From a virus, in the IMG/VR virus record IMGVR_UViG_3300020477_000060, positions 1 through 40,327 of that record: DNA of 40,327 nt, one strand, 5' to 3'. Under the pieces are notes generated by a model. It was not told the DNA's origin and ran no database searches. It saw only the letters and a list, made by a program, of their open reading frames with translations. A program made the position numbers and the translations under genes. Of the stretch, positions 17,892 through 26,427 are shown piece by piece; the stretch's first letter is position 1; each line of letters starts with the position of its first letter.

Positions 17892-19460
17892 TTATTGGGC
17901 TTTTTGTTGTGTTTGTAATCCAGCCATTTGTAGCACTTGAGGTAACAGTTGCTTACCTATTTCTGGACCCATAGTTTTAGCTATTTCCATAATCATCTGT
18001 TGTTGTCTTTGTTGTTGAGCTTGCTGTTGTTGTTTTGCTTGCTCTTCTTTAGACTTCAACAACCCTTGAGGATCTATGCCTAGGGATACCCCGACACGAT
18101 CTATAAAGTCATCTATGTTAATTTGTTGTGTGAAACCTTCTGCTCCTAGTGGTTGTAGCAATTGCATCATCTGTGTTAGTTTCCTTAAATCTTCTGATCT
18201 ACTCATTGCTTCCAAACCAGTAATAATCTGTGGTCTTATTACACCTTCAGGTAATGGAGGTACTTTTTCTTGATCAGTAAGTTTCTTCAGTATCAATCTA
18301 ACCAGAGGTAATTGAAATTCTTGGGACAACAAACTAAATATACCACCTAGTCCACTCTCTATTTCATTAGCCAGTAATCTTACTTCAGTTGCAGTAACTC
18401 TCTCAGCATCCCTTTGTACAGAACCAGACATAAGAAATGCACCAGCAAGACGATCACTAATTGTTTTAATCATGCTCTCAGCAATCCTAAAATCTACTGC
18501 TTTGTTGACTTGCAACACACTTACATCATTAGCATCCCCTTGAATTATTGCTCCGTTAGGTGATGTTGCTAATGATCTCGCTTTTGTTGTACCATTAGGA
18601 CGAACTAGAAATAACACTTTTGCTGATGATGCAGTACCTTCTACTAAGGATTGTGATAAACCCTCCAATGATCTTAAATCACCTAGATATTGTTCTACTA
18701 ATCCTCTTCCATAACTTTCACCATCTATTCTATCAAACCTAAGTACCATCCAAGGGAAGTTTTCAAATGTGTATGTACCCCTACTGTTAGGTACTTCTAT
18801 CTCTTTTACCTCTTGGTACACACTCCACTTATCTGCTTTTCTTTCTATGTGGGTGTATAGTTCTATGCTCTTATCAGAATCATCATTGTCTACTTCCTCT
18901 TGAACTTGATTTCTTATTTCTTCTGGTAGCATAAGAGGACTGACAGATTCTTTAACAACTATCTCCAGTACATTCCCCATAGAATCTCTTTCACATACAT
19001 ATCTTTCTAAGGGGAACACTCGCATACCACCTTCCTCTGGGAAGTAAACAAGAGCATTACCAGACACAATAAGATGCTTTAACATTTCAAATGCAGGTAC
19101 ACGCACCCTAGTAACTTCTATTTCAGACATTACGGCACGTTCTATTGCACCTAATGCTTCCTCTACTGCACCTCTACCTTCCTGTTTAAGTTGTGGGATC
19201 TCTAGATCATCAACCATTAATCTAAAGAAGGGACCAGAGGGGGGAAGTAGTGCTAATAGTAACTTTGAGGCTAATACATTAACTGCTCTAGCACCTACAC
19301 TTTGGTATGGTGTAGGATATATGGTACTAGCTGAATGTCCTTCTGGGGGTATAAGGTAGGGTAGAGTTAATTCTGAACAGTCTCTACTTCTGGTGAGGAA
19401 TATGTGTCTTTGGTTCTCTAGTTGGGCGTAACGTGATGAGCAATTTTGGTAATTATTCAA
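17892..19460 (-). CDS. Portal (head-tail connector) protein (T7 gp8-like)
   Basis: 522 residues (T7 gp8: 536). Family features are ASKLLLALLPPSGPFFRLMV near residue 62, PFMVLRF-type motif NFPWMVLRFDRIDGESYGRG near 235, and AGAFLMSGSVQRDAERVTAT near 345. A Gln-rich helical C-terminus (QQQQAQQQRQQQ) follows. The portal forms the dodecameric channel at the packaging vertex. Its start overlaps the upstream gene by four bases. Confidence 0.95.
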   Translation of the reverse strand: MNNYQNCSSRYAQLENQRHIFLTRSRDCSELTLPYLIPPEGHSASTIYPTPYQSVGARAVNVLASKLLLALLPPSGPFFRLMVDDLEIPQLKQEGRGAVEEALGAIERAVMSEIEVTRVRVPAFEMLKHLIVSGNALVYFPEEGGMRVFPLERYVCERDSMGNVLEIVVKESVSPLMLPEEIRNQVQEEVDNDDSDKSIELYTHIERKADKWSVYQEVKEIEVPNSRGTYTFENFPWMVLRFDRIDGESYGRGLVEQYLGDLRSLEGLSQSLVEGTASSAKVLFLVRPNGTTKARSLATSPNGAIIQGDANDVSVLQVNKAVDFRIAESMIKTISDRLAGAFLMSGSVQRDAERVTATEVRLLANEIESGLGGIFSLLSQEFQLPLVRLILKKLTDQEKVPPLPEGVIRPQIITGLEAMSRSEDLRKLTQMMQLLQPLGAEGFTQQINIDDFIDRVGVSLGIDPQGLLKSKEEQAKQQQQAQQQRQQQMIMEIAKTMGPEIGKQLLPQVLQMAGLQTQQKAQ

Positions 19461-20698
19461 GCTGGTATATTAAGACCAATTCCTGTTGTGGGTATTCTTA
19501 ATGCTCCCTGTCTAACATCTTTTTCCCTTCCTCTTCTTCTCCTACCTCTTCTTGTCATAAGATAGGGGTCATCTAACGATGGATCATAATTAGAATCCAA
19601 AGTCATTAAACCTTGTTTAGCCATTTTTCTGGTAAAATCCCTAGATATATTATGTGCAATCTGCTGAGTGATTTTATTTGTATCAGCTACAGTAGTGTTG
19701 ATTAAACTATTAGGATTATTAGGATCAAGTAAATTAGTAGCAGTCTCTTTTATATGTTCTACTGCTTTATCCCCTTTATCCTTAAAGTCACCTAGGTCAT
19801 CTTTGGCATCTTTTACACCACCTTTAGCTTCACCTGAAATTATAGAATCAACTACATCCCACATAAGTTCCCCAGCTTCTTGAACACCTTCTAGTGTTGT
19901 GTCGATGTCAGAACCTTGGTAAACCTTATCTATTTGTTTTACAATATCACCAGTGCTGGTATCAGTTATCTTAATGTCTGGTGTAACATCACTCACTACA
20001 TCACTTATAAGGTCAGTCTTCTTTTGAATACCTGTTGTTATATCAGTAATAGTCTCAGTTAGATCAGTAGGATCTATTTTAATATCCGGTAACTGGTTTA
20101 CTGCACCTTTAATACTATCGACTATATTAGAAAATAAATTACCACCTCCTGAAAGATCTGCTACATTGGCTTGCATTATTGCACCAAATTTATTATTGAA
20201 CTCAGCAGGAGTGTACTCTTTACCAAATGCCTTTACGAATTGATCAAATCCATCTGTGTTAGGGTTGTATTTAAAAACATACTCCATACCTGTTTTAGTC
20301 GGAAACTTCTCATTCAGCTTTTTAATGATTGCTTCTTGGTTAGCTTCATTAAAAGTAGGAGCCTTTTTGGATGGAGGTTTAGCAACAGTAGTTTTAGGTG
20401 GTTTTACCCCTTGTTCTTCATGAATGTAACCTTTCCCCATCCATTGACCATATTGATTATAACCTGGAGGAGGTTTGTATGGTTTTTTAGGTGGTGGTGC
20501 AACAGGTTTAAGTACAGGGCTATATGTTCTAGGTTTTTCAGGTGGAGGTGAATAATATTCTTTCAATCCTGTTCTAGGATTAGTAGTACCAGCACCCCCC
20601 AATGATTTAAGTAATGCTTTTTCATGTGGTGTTACATGAGCAAGTTCTGTGTCACCATAACGACCCATACTTGCTAAAGATTCATTACTTGCACACAT
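19457..20698 (-). CDS. Virion protein upstream of portal (T7 gp7.3-like)
   Basis: 413 residues, starts Met-Cys. The first 120 residues are Pro/Lys-rich repeats (KPRTYSPVLKPVAPPPKKPY). The middle is acidic and helical with many D-x-x-T-D turns. The C-terminus is an Arg-rich block (TRRGRRRRGREKD) ending ALRIPTTGIGLNI, similar to the short gp7.3-type proteins next to the portal in T7-like phages, whose ends also read ...SLSVARSSGGGINI. T7 gp7.3 has only 99 residues, so this is a large version. In T7 it is a virion component needed for adsorption and tail function; this role is inferred. Confidence 0.65.
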   Translation of the reverse strand: MCASNESLASMGRYGDTELAHVTPHEKALLKSLGGAGTTNPRTGLKEYYSPPPEKPRTYSPVLKPVAPPPKKPYKPPPGYNQYGQWMGKGYIHEEQGVKPPKTTVAKPPSKKAPTFNEANQEAIIKKLNEKFPTKTGMEYVFKYNPNTDGFDQFVKAFGKEYTPAEFNNKFGAIMQANVADLSGGGNLFSNIVDSIKGAVNQLPDIKIDPTDLTETITDITTGIQKKTDLISDVVSDVTPDIKITDTSTGDIVKQIDKVYQGSDIDTTLEGVQEAGELMWDVVDSIISGEAKGGVKDAKDDLGDFKDKGDKAVEHIKETATNLLDPNNPNSLINTTVADTNKITQQIAHNISRDFTRKMAKQGLMTLDSNYDPSLDDPYLMTRRGRRRRGREKDVRQGALRIPTTGIGLNIPA

Positions 20699-20699
20699 T

Positions 20700-21071
20700 T
20701 TAAGTCAGTATTGTTGTTGTCCCAGAAGTTTTAAGTGAATCAGTATTTGCCGTATCCGATATGTCCTCTCTTATTCGTAGGCTATTTCTGTTCCTTCTCT
20801 TTTTTCTTAAAGAAGGATCACCTTCACCCTGTTTTGTATCCAAACTAGTTATTGGTGTTTCTTCTATTTCTAAAGGGGTTTGCTCACTAGATGAAGGACT
20901 ATCAGATTCAGGCATGTAGGTATTTATATTTAAATTACGAGCAAGTAAACCTAAACCTGTTCTACTTTGAAAAGGATTAATTAAATCGTCAATTGCATTA
21001 GCAGTTACAGATATAGCACTCTGGTCACGCCCATGTCTTTCAGCAGATTCAGCAGTATCATACTGGCACAT
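20700..21071 (-). CDS. Small virion protein candidate (T7 gp6.7-like)
   Basis: 123 residues, starts Met-Cys like T7 gp6.7. Hydrophilic, Ser/Thr/Asp-rich, predicted largely disordered, with a basic patch (LRKKRRNRNSLRIRED). It lies one base upstream of the gp7.3-like gene and overlaps the stop of the preceding small gene. T7 gp6.7 is ejected with the DNA; the match here rests on position, size, the Met-Cys start and composition, not on clear sequence similarity. Confidence 0.55.
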   Translation of the reverse strand: MCQYDTAESAERHGRDQSAISVTANAIDDLINPFQSRTGLGLLARNLNINTYMPESDSPSSSEQTPLEIEETPITSLDTKQGEGDPSLRKKRRNRNSLRIREDISDTANTDSLKTSGTTTILT

Positions 21072-21280
21072 TAGCTTTCAAACTCCTGTGCTTCTCTACG
21101 TTCAATCAACCAATCTACCATCTCTCGTTGACCTGCATAAAACCATATTTCTTTTTCTGACATATTTATTGAAGGACATTTGTGAGGGAATAAATCATCT
21201 AGATCCCTTACCAATTGTTCTGGGATGTCTAGTAATAATTCTGTAGCTGGAGCAAGTTTCATAAAAAATTGGTTTTCCAA
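21071..21280 (-). CDS. Conserved small phage protein, unknown
   Basis: 69 residues. The second half reads LFPHKCPSINMSEKEIWFYA, then GQREMVDWLIER. A (C)PS...IWxxAGQR.lVxwL signature is common in small genes beside the exonuclease of T7-like phages. No function is known to me. A second Met at residue 7 (MKLAP) is an alternative start. It is part of the exonuclease-to-portal run of touching genes. Confidence 0.65.
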   Translation of the reverse strand: MENQFFMKLAPATELLLDIPEQLVRDLDDLFPHKCPSINMSEKEIWFYAGQREMVDWLIERREAQEFES

Positions 21281-21285
21281 CGTAA

Positions 21286-22083
21286 TTAAAAAATGTTTCC
21301 TATGGGGTCCAGTAGATAATCGATGTCATCACCATCCCTTTGTATCCTTGTAAGTCTTGCCATCATCTTGGCGTAGCCTTCTGTATAATCATGTTCTTTG
21401 TAGGTTTCCATTACTAGTTTCCACAAGTATTTTAATTCAGTTACCCCTTGTAATATTTTCTCTGCTCTTTTCACCCCCAATCCTTTAATACCACTTATGT
21501 TGTCTACGGAATCCCCTGCTATTGTTTGACACATCCAAGTAAAGTTTGCTTGGTCTTCTGTTATAGTTACTAATTCATTATTTATATAATGTAACCCCGG
21601 AACTGTTTTTAAATCTTTATCTATGCTTACACATACTGCTCTATTGTTTTGTGTCTTTACTGGTTCGTCTAATTCCCATAGTTTTGCGTAGGGATCTTTA
21701 CAAGTAATGAACTCACCTATAACATCATCAGCTTCATAACCTTCTTGTTCAATATTGAACTGGTAGGCATGGTGTAACCTCTCTTTAATTCTTCTAAGAC
21801 ATAAAGGTTTTCTTTGGCTCTTTCTGTTTGCTTTGTAATCGGGCCATAGGTTTTTCCTAAAACTGCTTTTACTTGACCAACACAACACAACTAAACAAGT
21901 AGGATCACTATACTTTTCTCTGAATGATTCATATATCTCAGTAATTTTATTTATGGCTATGCTTGTTGCTTCTTCTTCATTACTCCAGAGGGTCCAAAGA
22001 TCCTCGTCCCATTTAACTTCTTTTTCAGCAACAAAAGCTGATTGGTAGGCTATAATGTCTGCATCAATTGCTAGTATTGTCAT
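21286..22083 (-). CDS. 5'-3' exonuclease (T7 gp6-like, FEN family)
   Basis: 265 residues (T7 gp6: 300). FEN-family acidic motifs are visible: LAIDADIIAYQSA at the N-terminus, YKANRKSQRKP (basic arch), YEADDVIGEF, VSIDKDLKTVPG, and the helix-three-turn-helix AGDSVDNISGIKGLGVKRAE near residue 215 that binds DNA. In T7 it degrades host DNA and removes RNA primers. The start overlaps the 3' end of the zinc-ribbon gene by about 20 bases. Confidence 0.92.
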   Translation of the reverse strand: MTILAIDADIIAYQSAFVAEKEVKWDEDLWTLWSNEEEATSIAINKITEIYESFREKYSDPTCLVVLCWSSKSSFRKNLWPDYKANRKSQRKPLCLRRIKERLHHAYQFNIEQEGYEADDVIGEFITCKDPYAKLWELDEPVKTQNNRAVCVSIDKDLKTVPGLHYINNELVTITEDQANFTWMCQTIAGDSVDNISGIKGLGVKRAEKILQGVTELKYLWKLVMETYKEHDYTEGYAKMMARLTRIQRDGDDIDYLLDPIGNIF

Positions 22084-22246
22084 TTTCTTCCTTAAATTTT
22101 AGTTGTACACCTTTCTGTACTTGTTCACCTGAACAACATTCATAATTATTCATCCCACAGTTAGAACAATGATAATGTCCATGACAAAAGACCATTGAGT
22201 TTCTTTGGTGACAAAAAATACATACTTCAGTAAATTCTTTTTCCAT
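22064..22246 (-). CDS. Small zinc-ribbon protein, unknown
   Basis: 60 residues from the ATG at 22246, which overlaps the DNA polymerase stop as TAATG; an upstream ATG (22264) would add six residues read inside the polymerase gene. Two pairs, CIFC and CSNC, 18 residues apart form a likely zinc ribbon, with extra HGHYHC residues between. The tail is Lys/Glu-rich. Position between polymerase and exonuclease suggests a DNA-related role, but this is only context. Confidence 0.65.
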   Translation of the reverse strand: MEKEFTEVCIFCHQRNSMVFCHGHYHCSNCGMNNYECCSGEQVQKGVQLKFKEENDNTSN

Positions 22247-23970
22247 TAATGTGTCTCCATCCAAGAATTTCCAATTTTATATTCTCCATCCAGAGGACAT
22301 CTAAAATCGTAATATCGTTCTGTCTCAAAAATTTTCTCAACAAAACTTTTCCCTACTTCATCTAAATCTAGTTCTTCACTCACAGACACTTGTATTTCAT
22401 CATGCACCCAAAGGACTATCCTTGCTAATCCATTATAGGATTTTAAAATTTCATCATTAACTAAGGTTATCCATTTCTTACATAATATTGCCCCAGCAGA
22501 TTGTATTAAGAAATTAAGTGCAGAATGAGTAGATCGTACTGGTATGGGTCTACGATCCAAACCCCTTAAATAATTTTTATTTTCTAGCTTTTCAGCTATC
22601 TTAGAATTTAACTGTTTGAAACCATCAATATTCCGCATGAACTTATTTCTAAGTTTAGCACCCTCTTTTTTACCACCACCTACTATAGAACCTAATTTTT
22701 CTGATCCAGCACCATAAAGAAGTGCGTATATAAATGTCTTTGCTTGATCTCTAGTTTCTAAGCCAGCATATTTCTGGTTTACTGTATGGATGTCTCCTTC
22801 AACTATCTTTTTACCATAAGCACCACCATCCCAATTTGACATGTAGTGAGCAAGCACACGCAATTCTAAACCACTCATATCTATACCAATAAACTTACAT
22901 CCCTCATCTGGTATAAACAGTTCCCTGCATTCTTTACCAAATGGTGATCTAACTGCTGGTACTTGACCTAAATTAGGATGGGTATGAGTTGCCCTGCTGG
23001 TGTATGTACCTAAACTGTTTGTCCTGTTATGTATTCTATGACAATTACCTTCTTCTACTGCCAGTTTCAACCATGCTTGATTACCCTCTTTAAGTTGAGC
23101 AATTCTTTTTTGTATTAGAAGATAATCAGCTATTCTCTTAGAATCTTCTGTACCTATTTCTCTTAAAGTTGCTTCATCAACAATAGGATGTCCTAGTGGA
23201 GTAGTCTTAGAAGGTTTCCAACCTCTATCTATAAGGACTTTGGCAATGTGTTGTCTAGATCGGGGATTAAAATTAACTACCTTTATTTTTGTGTAATCAG
23301 CTTTTTTTCTGGTTCTACCATCACCATTACCTACAACCCAAGAACCAAAAGTTTTAGTTAAAACATCCTCATAACCAGATCGTTCTAAATACAACCTCTG
23401 TTCTAATTCACTTGCTTTTTTATGATTAAAATTTACCCCTACATGTCTCATATCAGAACATATATTTTGCATGGTATGTTCTAATTTTATTGCCCCCTTT
23501 AATTTACCATCTTTTGATCCTTCTTTTAATTTTTCCCACAGTTTAAAATTTAACTTTACATCATTGATACAATATTTTAACATCTCTTCAGAGAATTCAG
23601 CAAAGTTAGGACTTTCTGCTTTTAGAAAACCTAAATCTTTACCCCATGCTTCTAAAGCGTGTGATTCTCTAGTAGGATGAATAAGTCTACTAAATATTAA
23701 TGTATCATATATGCGACTTTTAGGAGTCCATTGATATAACTTATTAATAAACGGAATATCAAAGTCTATTATGTTGTGACCAATTAGAGCAAAAGCATTA
23801 TCTAGGTGTTCTATCCCCTCTTGAATTTGTTCCGGCCCAAAACTTTTAACTTCCCAAGTTTCGGTATCCATCGTAACAATGCAATGGATAACTTTGCCCT
23901 GTTCATAAAAGTTATCTGTCTCTATATCAAAAACTAGTTGTGTCTTCTTCGTCTTCAAAGACTTCCTCAT
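22246..23970 (-). CDS. DNA polymerase, family A (T7 gp5-like) without thioredoxin-binding loop
   Basis: Counted from the GTG at 24027 the frame has 593 residues; T7 gp5 has 704. The ATG at 23970 puts the start close to the exonuclease motif LVFDIETD (Asp34, Glu36 in the long numbering), as in T7. Exonuclease motif IGHNIIDFD and palm motifs follow: A GIDMSGLELR (381-390), B KTFIYALLYGAG with Lys430 and Tyr434 (the equivalent of T7 Tyr526), C VHDEIQVSV. Between FGSW (227-230) and FNPRSR (253-258) there are 22 residues where T7 has about 70: this is the thioredoxin-binding insertion, lost here. The longer GTG start has an AGGAG six bases upstream but overlaps the helicase gene by 101 bases. Confidence 0.93.
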   Translation of the reverse strand: MRKSLKTKKTQLVFDIETDNFYEQGKVIHCIVTMDTETWEVKSFGPEQIQEGIEHLDNAFALIGHNIIDFDIPFINKLYQWTPKSRIYDTLIFSRLIHPTRESHALEAWGKDLGFLKAESPNFAEFSEEMLKYCINDVKLNFKLWEKLKEGSKDGKLKGAIKLEHTMQNICSDMRHVGVNFNHKKASELEQRLYLERSGYEDVLTKTFGSWVVGNGDGRTRKKADYTKIKVVNFNPRSRQHIAKVLIDRGWKPSKTTPLGHPIVDEATLREIGTEDSKRIADYLLIQKRIAQLKEGNQAWLKLAVEEGNCHRIHNRTNSLGTYTSRATHTHPNLGQVPAVRSPFGKECRELFIPDEGCKFIGIDMSGLELRVLAHYMSNWDGGAYGKKIVEGDIHTVNQKYAGLETRDQAKTFIYALLYGAGSEKLGSIVGGGKKEGAKLRNKFMRNIDGFKQLNSKIAEKLENKNYLRGLDRRPIPVRSTHSALNFLIQSAGAILCKKWITLVNDEILKSYNGLARIVLWVHDEIQVSVSEELDLDEVGKSFVEKIFETERYYDFRCPLDGEYKIGNSWMETH

Positions 23971-25552
23971 CGAGGACTTCAAACATTCTCCCTGTTTCAT
24001 GTCTGTATCTAAGTTTCCCTGCTTCACCTTGTTCTCCTGAATATCTGTTTTTTAATACCCTTACAGTAGTAATGTCCCTATCATCCCCTTGTTGATCTCT
24101 TTCTAATCCAATTACCATGTCTGATAATTGAGCTATTGTTTGTGATCCTCTTAGATGACTGATACTTACTTGCCCTCCATCTTCATGCCCCCTACCATTA
24201 CTATTTCTTTTTAAATGCGATACTAAGAGCATTGCACATTGGGTTTCCTCAACAAACTCCCTAAGATTGGTCATGAGATTGTCAATTTTTCTTCTCTCAT
24301 CCCCTTCACTATCTCCTGAGATAACTATAGATATGTGGTCAAGGATAATTAAGTCACAATCCAACCCTTTAATGAAATACCTTAACTTACCAGTAAGTGA
24401 TTTGTCAGACCCCCAAGCTTTATCAAATACAATTTTTTCCCCTAAATTTATTTCCTCATAAAGCCTTTTCCACTCCTCAAAATCTATTGCTTCTTTTGAT
24501 ACTAAATGAAGTGGTTTATTCGCCTGAAGTGACATAATACCTAATGCTGACCTTCTGGTATTCTCTTCTAGTGCGTAATAAGCTACTTTCTTACCCTCTT
24601 TTATTGAATTAAATGCTACTTCTCTACAAAATTGAGATTTACCAATACCAGTACCAGCAGTTATGGTTACAATCTCTCCACATCTAATACCATGAGTCAT
24701 TTCATTTAACTTAGGGAAAGGATAAGGGATGCTGATGTCATCGTAATCTTTTATTACTTCTTCCCATATAGCATCACCTGTTACTACACCTTCTGGCTTG
24801 TAAGGTTTTGCATTATAAATTGCATTAACTAAATCTTGTGTTCTGTTTTGTGACAAAAGCTCATTAGCATCCTTTACTGGTAGTGTAGCTATACTACATT
24901 TTCCAGGTTTTATTAAAGGTGCTACCTCTAGTAGAGCATCCTGACCAGCTTCATCACTATCAAAACATAATATTACTGAAGGAAAACTATCTATGTATTC
25001 ATAGTTATCTTTTATGTTTTTTACTGCACCACCACATCCTTTAGTAATAGATACAACAGGTCGTGATAAATTAAATGCTTGTGCTATGGATAAACAATCT
25101 ATTTCACCTTCAGTTATTATTAGTGGTGCGTCCCACTTCTTGTTCGGTTCCCATACCCATTGTCCGTAGAGAATCGATGTGTTCCCCCTCCACTTGAACA
25201 CTTTGCTCTTGTCCCGAATCTTCTGGGCTATGACGATTCCGTTCTCCATATAATTTGCGATTTGTACGCTTTCCTCTCCTATAAATCCTTTCTGGTAATT
25301 GTAATGTCGGCATGTTTTCTCACTTATGTTTCTTCTGGTTAATTCAGTACACTCTCCAGTTACAAAATTAGTGTTTTCATACTTTGGTTCTTCTGCTATT
25401 ACTTGCCCTTCCATATCTCTCCTTTTTTTACATGAAAAACAGTAAGATGATCCATCATCATAAACTGCTTTGTTATCCCTACTACCACAAACTTCACAAG
25501 GTTCATGCCTTACAAAGTTTGCATCCCTATACTTCCTTGGTAACATCCTCAT
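23927..25552 (-). CDS. DNA primase-helicase (T7 gp4-like)
   Basis: 541 residues (T7 gp4A: 566). The N-terminal zinc finger has Cys19, Cys22, Cys38 and Cys41. TOPRIM primase motifs are ITEGEIDCLS (Glu148) and ILCFDSDEAG (Asp198, Asp200). The helicase Walker A is TAGTGIGKS (about 298-306) and the Walker B is LIILDHIS (Asp405), followed by LLVSHLKRN and the QLSDMVIGLERDQ region. The C-terminal tail is very acidic (EDEEDTTSF) and ends in Phe, the T7 gp4 feature that contacts the polymerase. The start overlaps the amidase-like gene by 26 bases. Confidence 0.95.
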   Translation of the reverse strand: MRMLPRKYRDANFVRHEPCEVCGSRDNKAVYDDGSSYCFSCKKRRDMEGQVIAEEPKYENTNFVTGECTELTRRNISEKTCRHYNYQKGFIGEESVQIANYMENGIVIAQKIRDKSKVFKWRGNTSILYGQWVWEPNKKWDAPLIITEGEIDCLSIAQAFNLSRPVVSITKGCGGAVKNIKDNYEYIDSFPSVILCFDSDEAGQDALLEVAPLIKPGKCSIATLPVKDANELLSQNRTQDLVNAIYNAKPYKPEGVVTGDAIWEEVIKDYDDISIPYPFPKLNEMTHGIRCGEIVTITAGTGIGKSQFCREVAFNSIKEGKKVAYYALEENTRRSALGIMSLQANKPLHLVSKEAIDFEEWKRLYEEINLGEKIVFDKAWGSDKSLTGKLRYFIKGLDCDLIILDHISIVISGDSEGDERRKIDNLMTNLREFVEETQCAMLLVSHLKRNSNGRGHEDGGQVSISHLRGSQTIAQLSDMVIGLERDQQGDDRDITTVRVLKNRYSGEQGEAGKLRYRHETGRMFEVLDEEVFEDEEDTTSF

Positions 25553-26045
25553 ACCTATTCGGGTCCAACATAAGAAACCTTAATTTTTTGTACTCCACTA
25601 CATCCAAGTAAGGTTTTTCATCTAAAGACAAATGATTTTGACTAGTAACTTCTGCATCTGGATAAAAACCTTTTACATAAGTAAGTAGTCTCACTAATGC
25701 TTCTAGTTGTTCATCAAAATAACTTTGGAATGTTCCTAAACCCTCTGTATTTCTACCACCACACAAACATATACCTACAGAGACATCATCATACCCCCAT
25801 GTATGGCAACCATGTTCTTCAAGTTCTCTCCCTTTTTGTATTTCACCAAATTTGTTTATTAAAAAATGATAACCTGCTTTAGTCCAACCTAATCCTCTAT
25901 GAAGTTTATCAATGTCTTTTATGTTTAGTAGTTTATCTGGTTTTGTATCGGTACAAGTGACAATTATGTGATCAGTTTGCTTCCTCTTTTTTAGGTTCAC
26001 TAAACCATGAGGTAGGTATTCTTTTATTTGCGTAGATAAATCCAT
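25527..26045 (-). CDS. Amidase-fold protein (T7 gp3.5 lysozyme-like) lacking zinc ligands
   Basis: 172 residues (T7 gp3.5: 151). The match to T7 lysozyme is clear: THIIVTC.DTKP region, GWTKAGYHFLI (catalytic Tyr46 equivalent = Tyr59), GRELEEHGCHTWGYDDVSVG, GICLCGG. However, all three zinc ligands are replaced: T7 His17 by Thr30, His122 by Gln136 and Cys130 by Lys144; Lys128 becomes Asp142. The C-terminal alignment is gap-free over 33 residues, so this is not an alignment artefact. It should not cleave peptidoglycan. In T7 the same protein binds RNA polymerase and represses it, and that role may be what is kept. The first 20 residues overlap the endonuclease gene. Confidence 0.85.
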   Translation of the reverse strand: MDLSTQIKEYLPHGLVNLKKRKQTDHIIVTCTDTKPDKLLNIKDIDKLHRGLGWTKAGYHFLINKFGEIQKGRELEEHGCHTWGYDDVSVGICLCGGRNTEGLGTFQSYFDEQLEALVRLLTYVKGFYPDAEVTSQNHLSLDEKPYLDVVEYKKLRFLMLDPNRYEDVTKEV

Positions 26046-26427
26046 GCTTTTCGGCCCATTGCTGATTTGTCCTTGTTGATCCTTGGTAAGTTTGTTTTAT
26101 ATTTGCAAAGACAAACCTTAAATCAATATTTGGATTTTGTTTTTTAAAGTTTTCATATTTTCTCCTAGCTTCTGCTCTTAGAAAACCTTTTAATTCTACA
26201 TAGATACCATTTGGTAGGATTAAGTCAGGTGTATAAGAAGTAGGGATGTAAACAAAAAACTTTTTAGGTTCGTATTTCCATCCCTTTTGTTTAATTGATG
26301 TTATTACTTCTTCTTCAAACTTGGATCTAAAAATCGTCTTCTTCTTCTGAGAAGATTTTTTGACCTTCGTTTTCCGTTTGCCCTTGTTCCCATTCAAATC
26401 CCTCTTCTTCTTCAAAGTCGAATCCAT
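25972..26427 (-). CDS. Endonuclease I, Holliday-junction resolvase (T7 gp3-like)
   Basis: 151 residues (T7 gp3: 149). FRSKFEEEVITSIKQKG, YTPDLILPNGIYVELKG (catalytic Asp, Glu, Lys of the PD-(D/E)XK fold) and RFVFANIKQTYQGS match the family, as does EKHGFIYANKRIPTSWF. The N-terminal 30 residues are almost all Lys, Arg and Asn and are read out of frame through the acidic 3' end of the SSB gene (101-base overlap), so translation may begin later. In T7 it resolves branched DNA before packaging and breaks host DNA. Confidence 0.92.
   Translation of the reverse strand: MDSTLKKKRDLNGNKGKRKTKVKKSSQKKKTIFRSKFEEEVITSIKQKGWKYEPKKFFVYIPTSYTPDLILPNGIYVELKGFLRAEARRKYENFKKQNPNIDLRFVFANIKQTYQGSTRTNQQWAEKHGFIYANKRIPTSWFSEPKKEEAN

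Noticed and set aside
25110-25313. 67-residue minus-strand frame inside the primase-helicase gene
   Set aside because: Overlaps the TOPRIM region of a complete, conserved gene; no independent signal.
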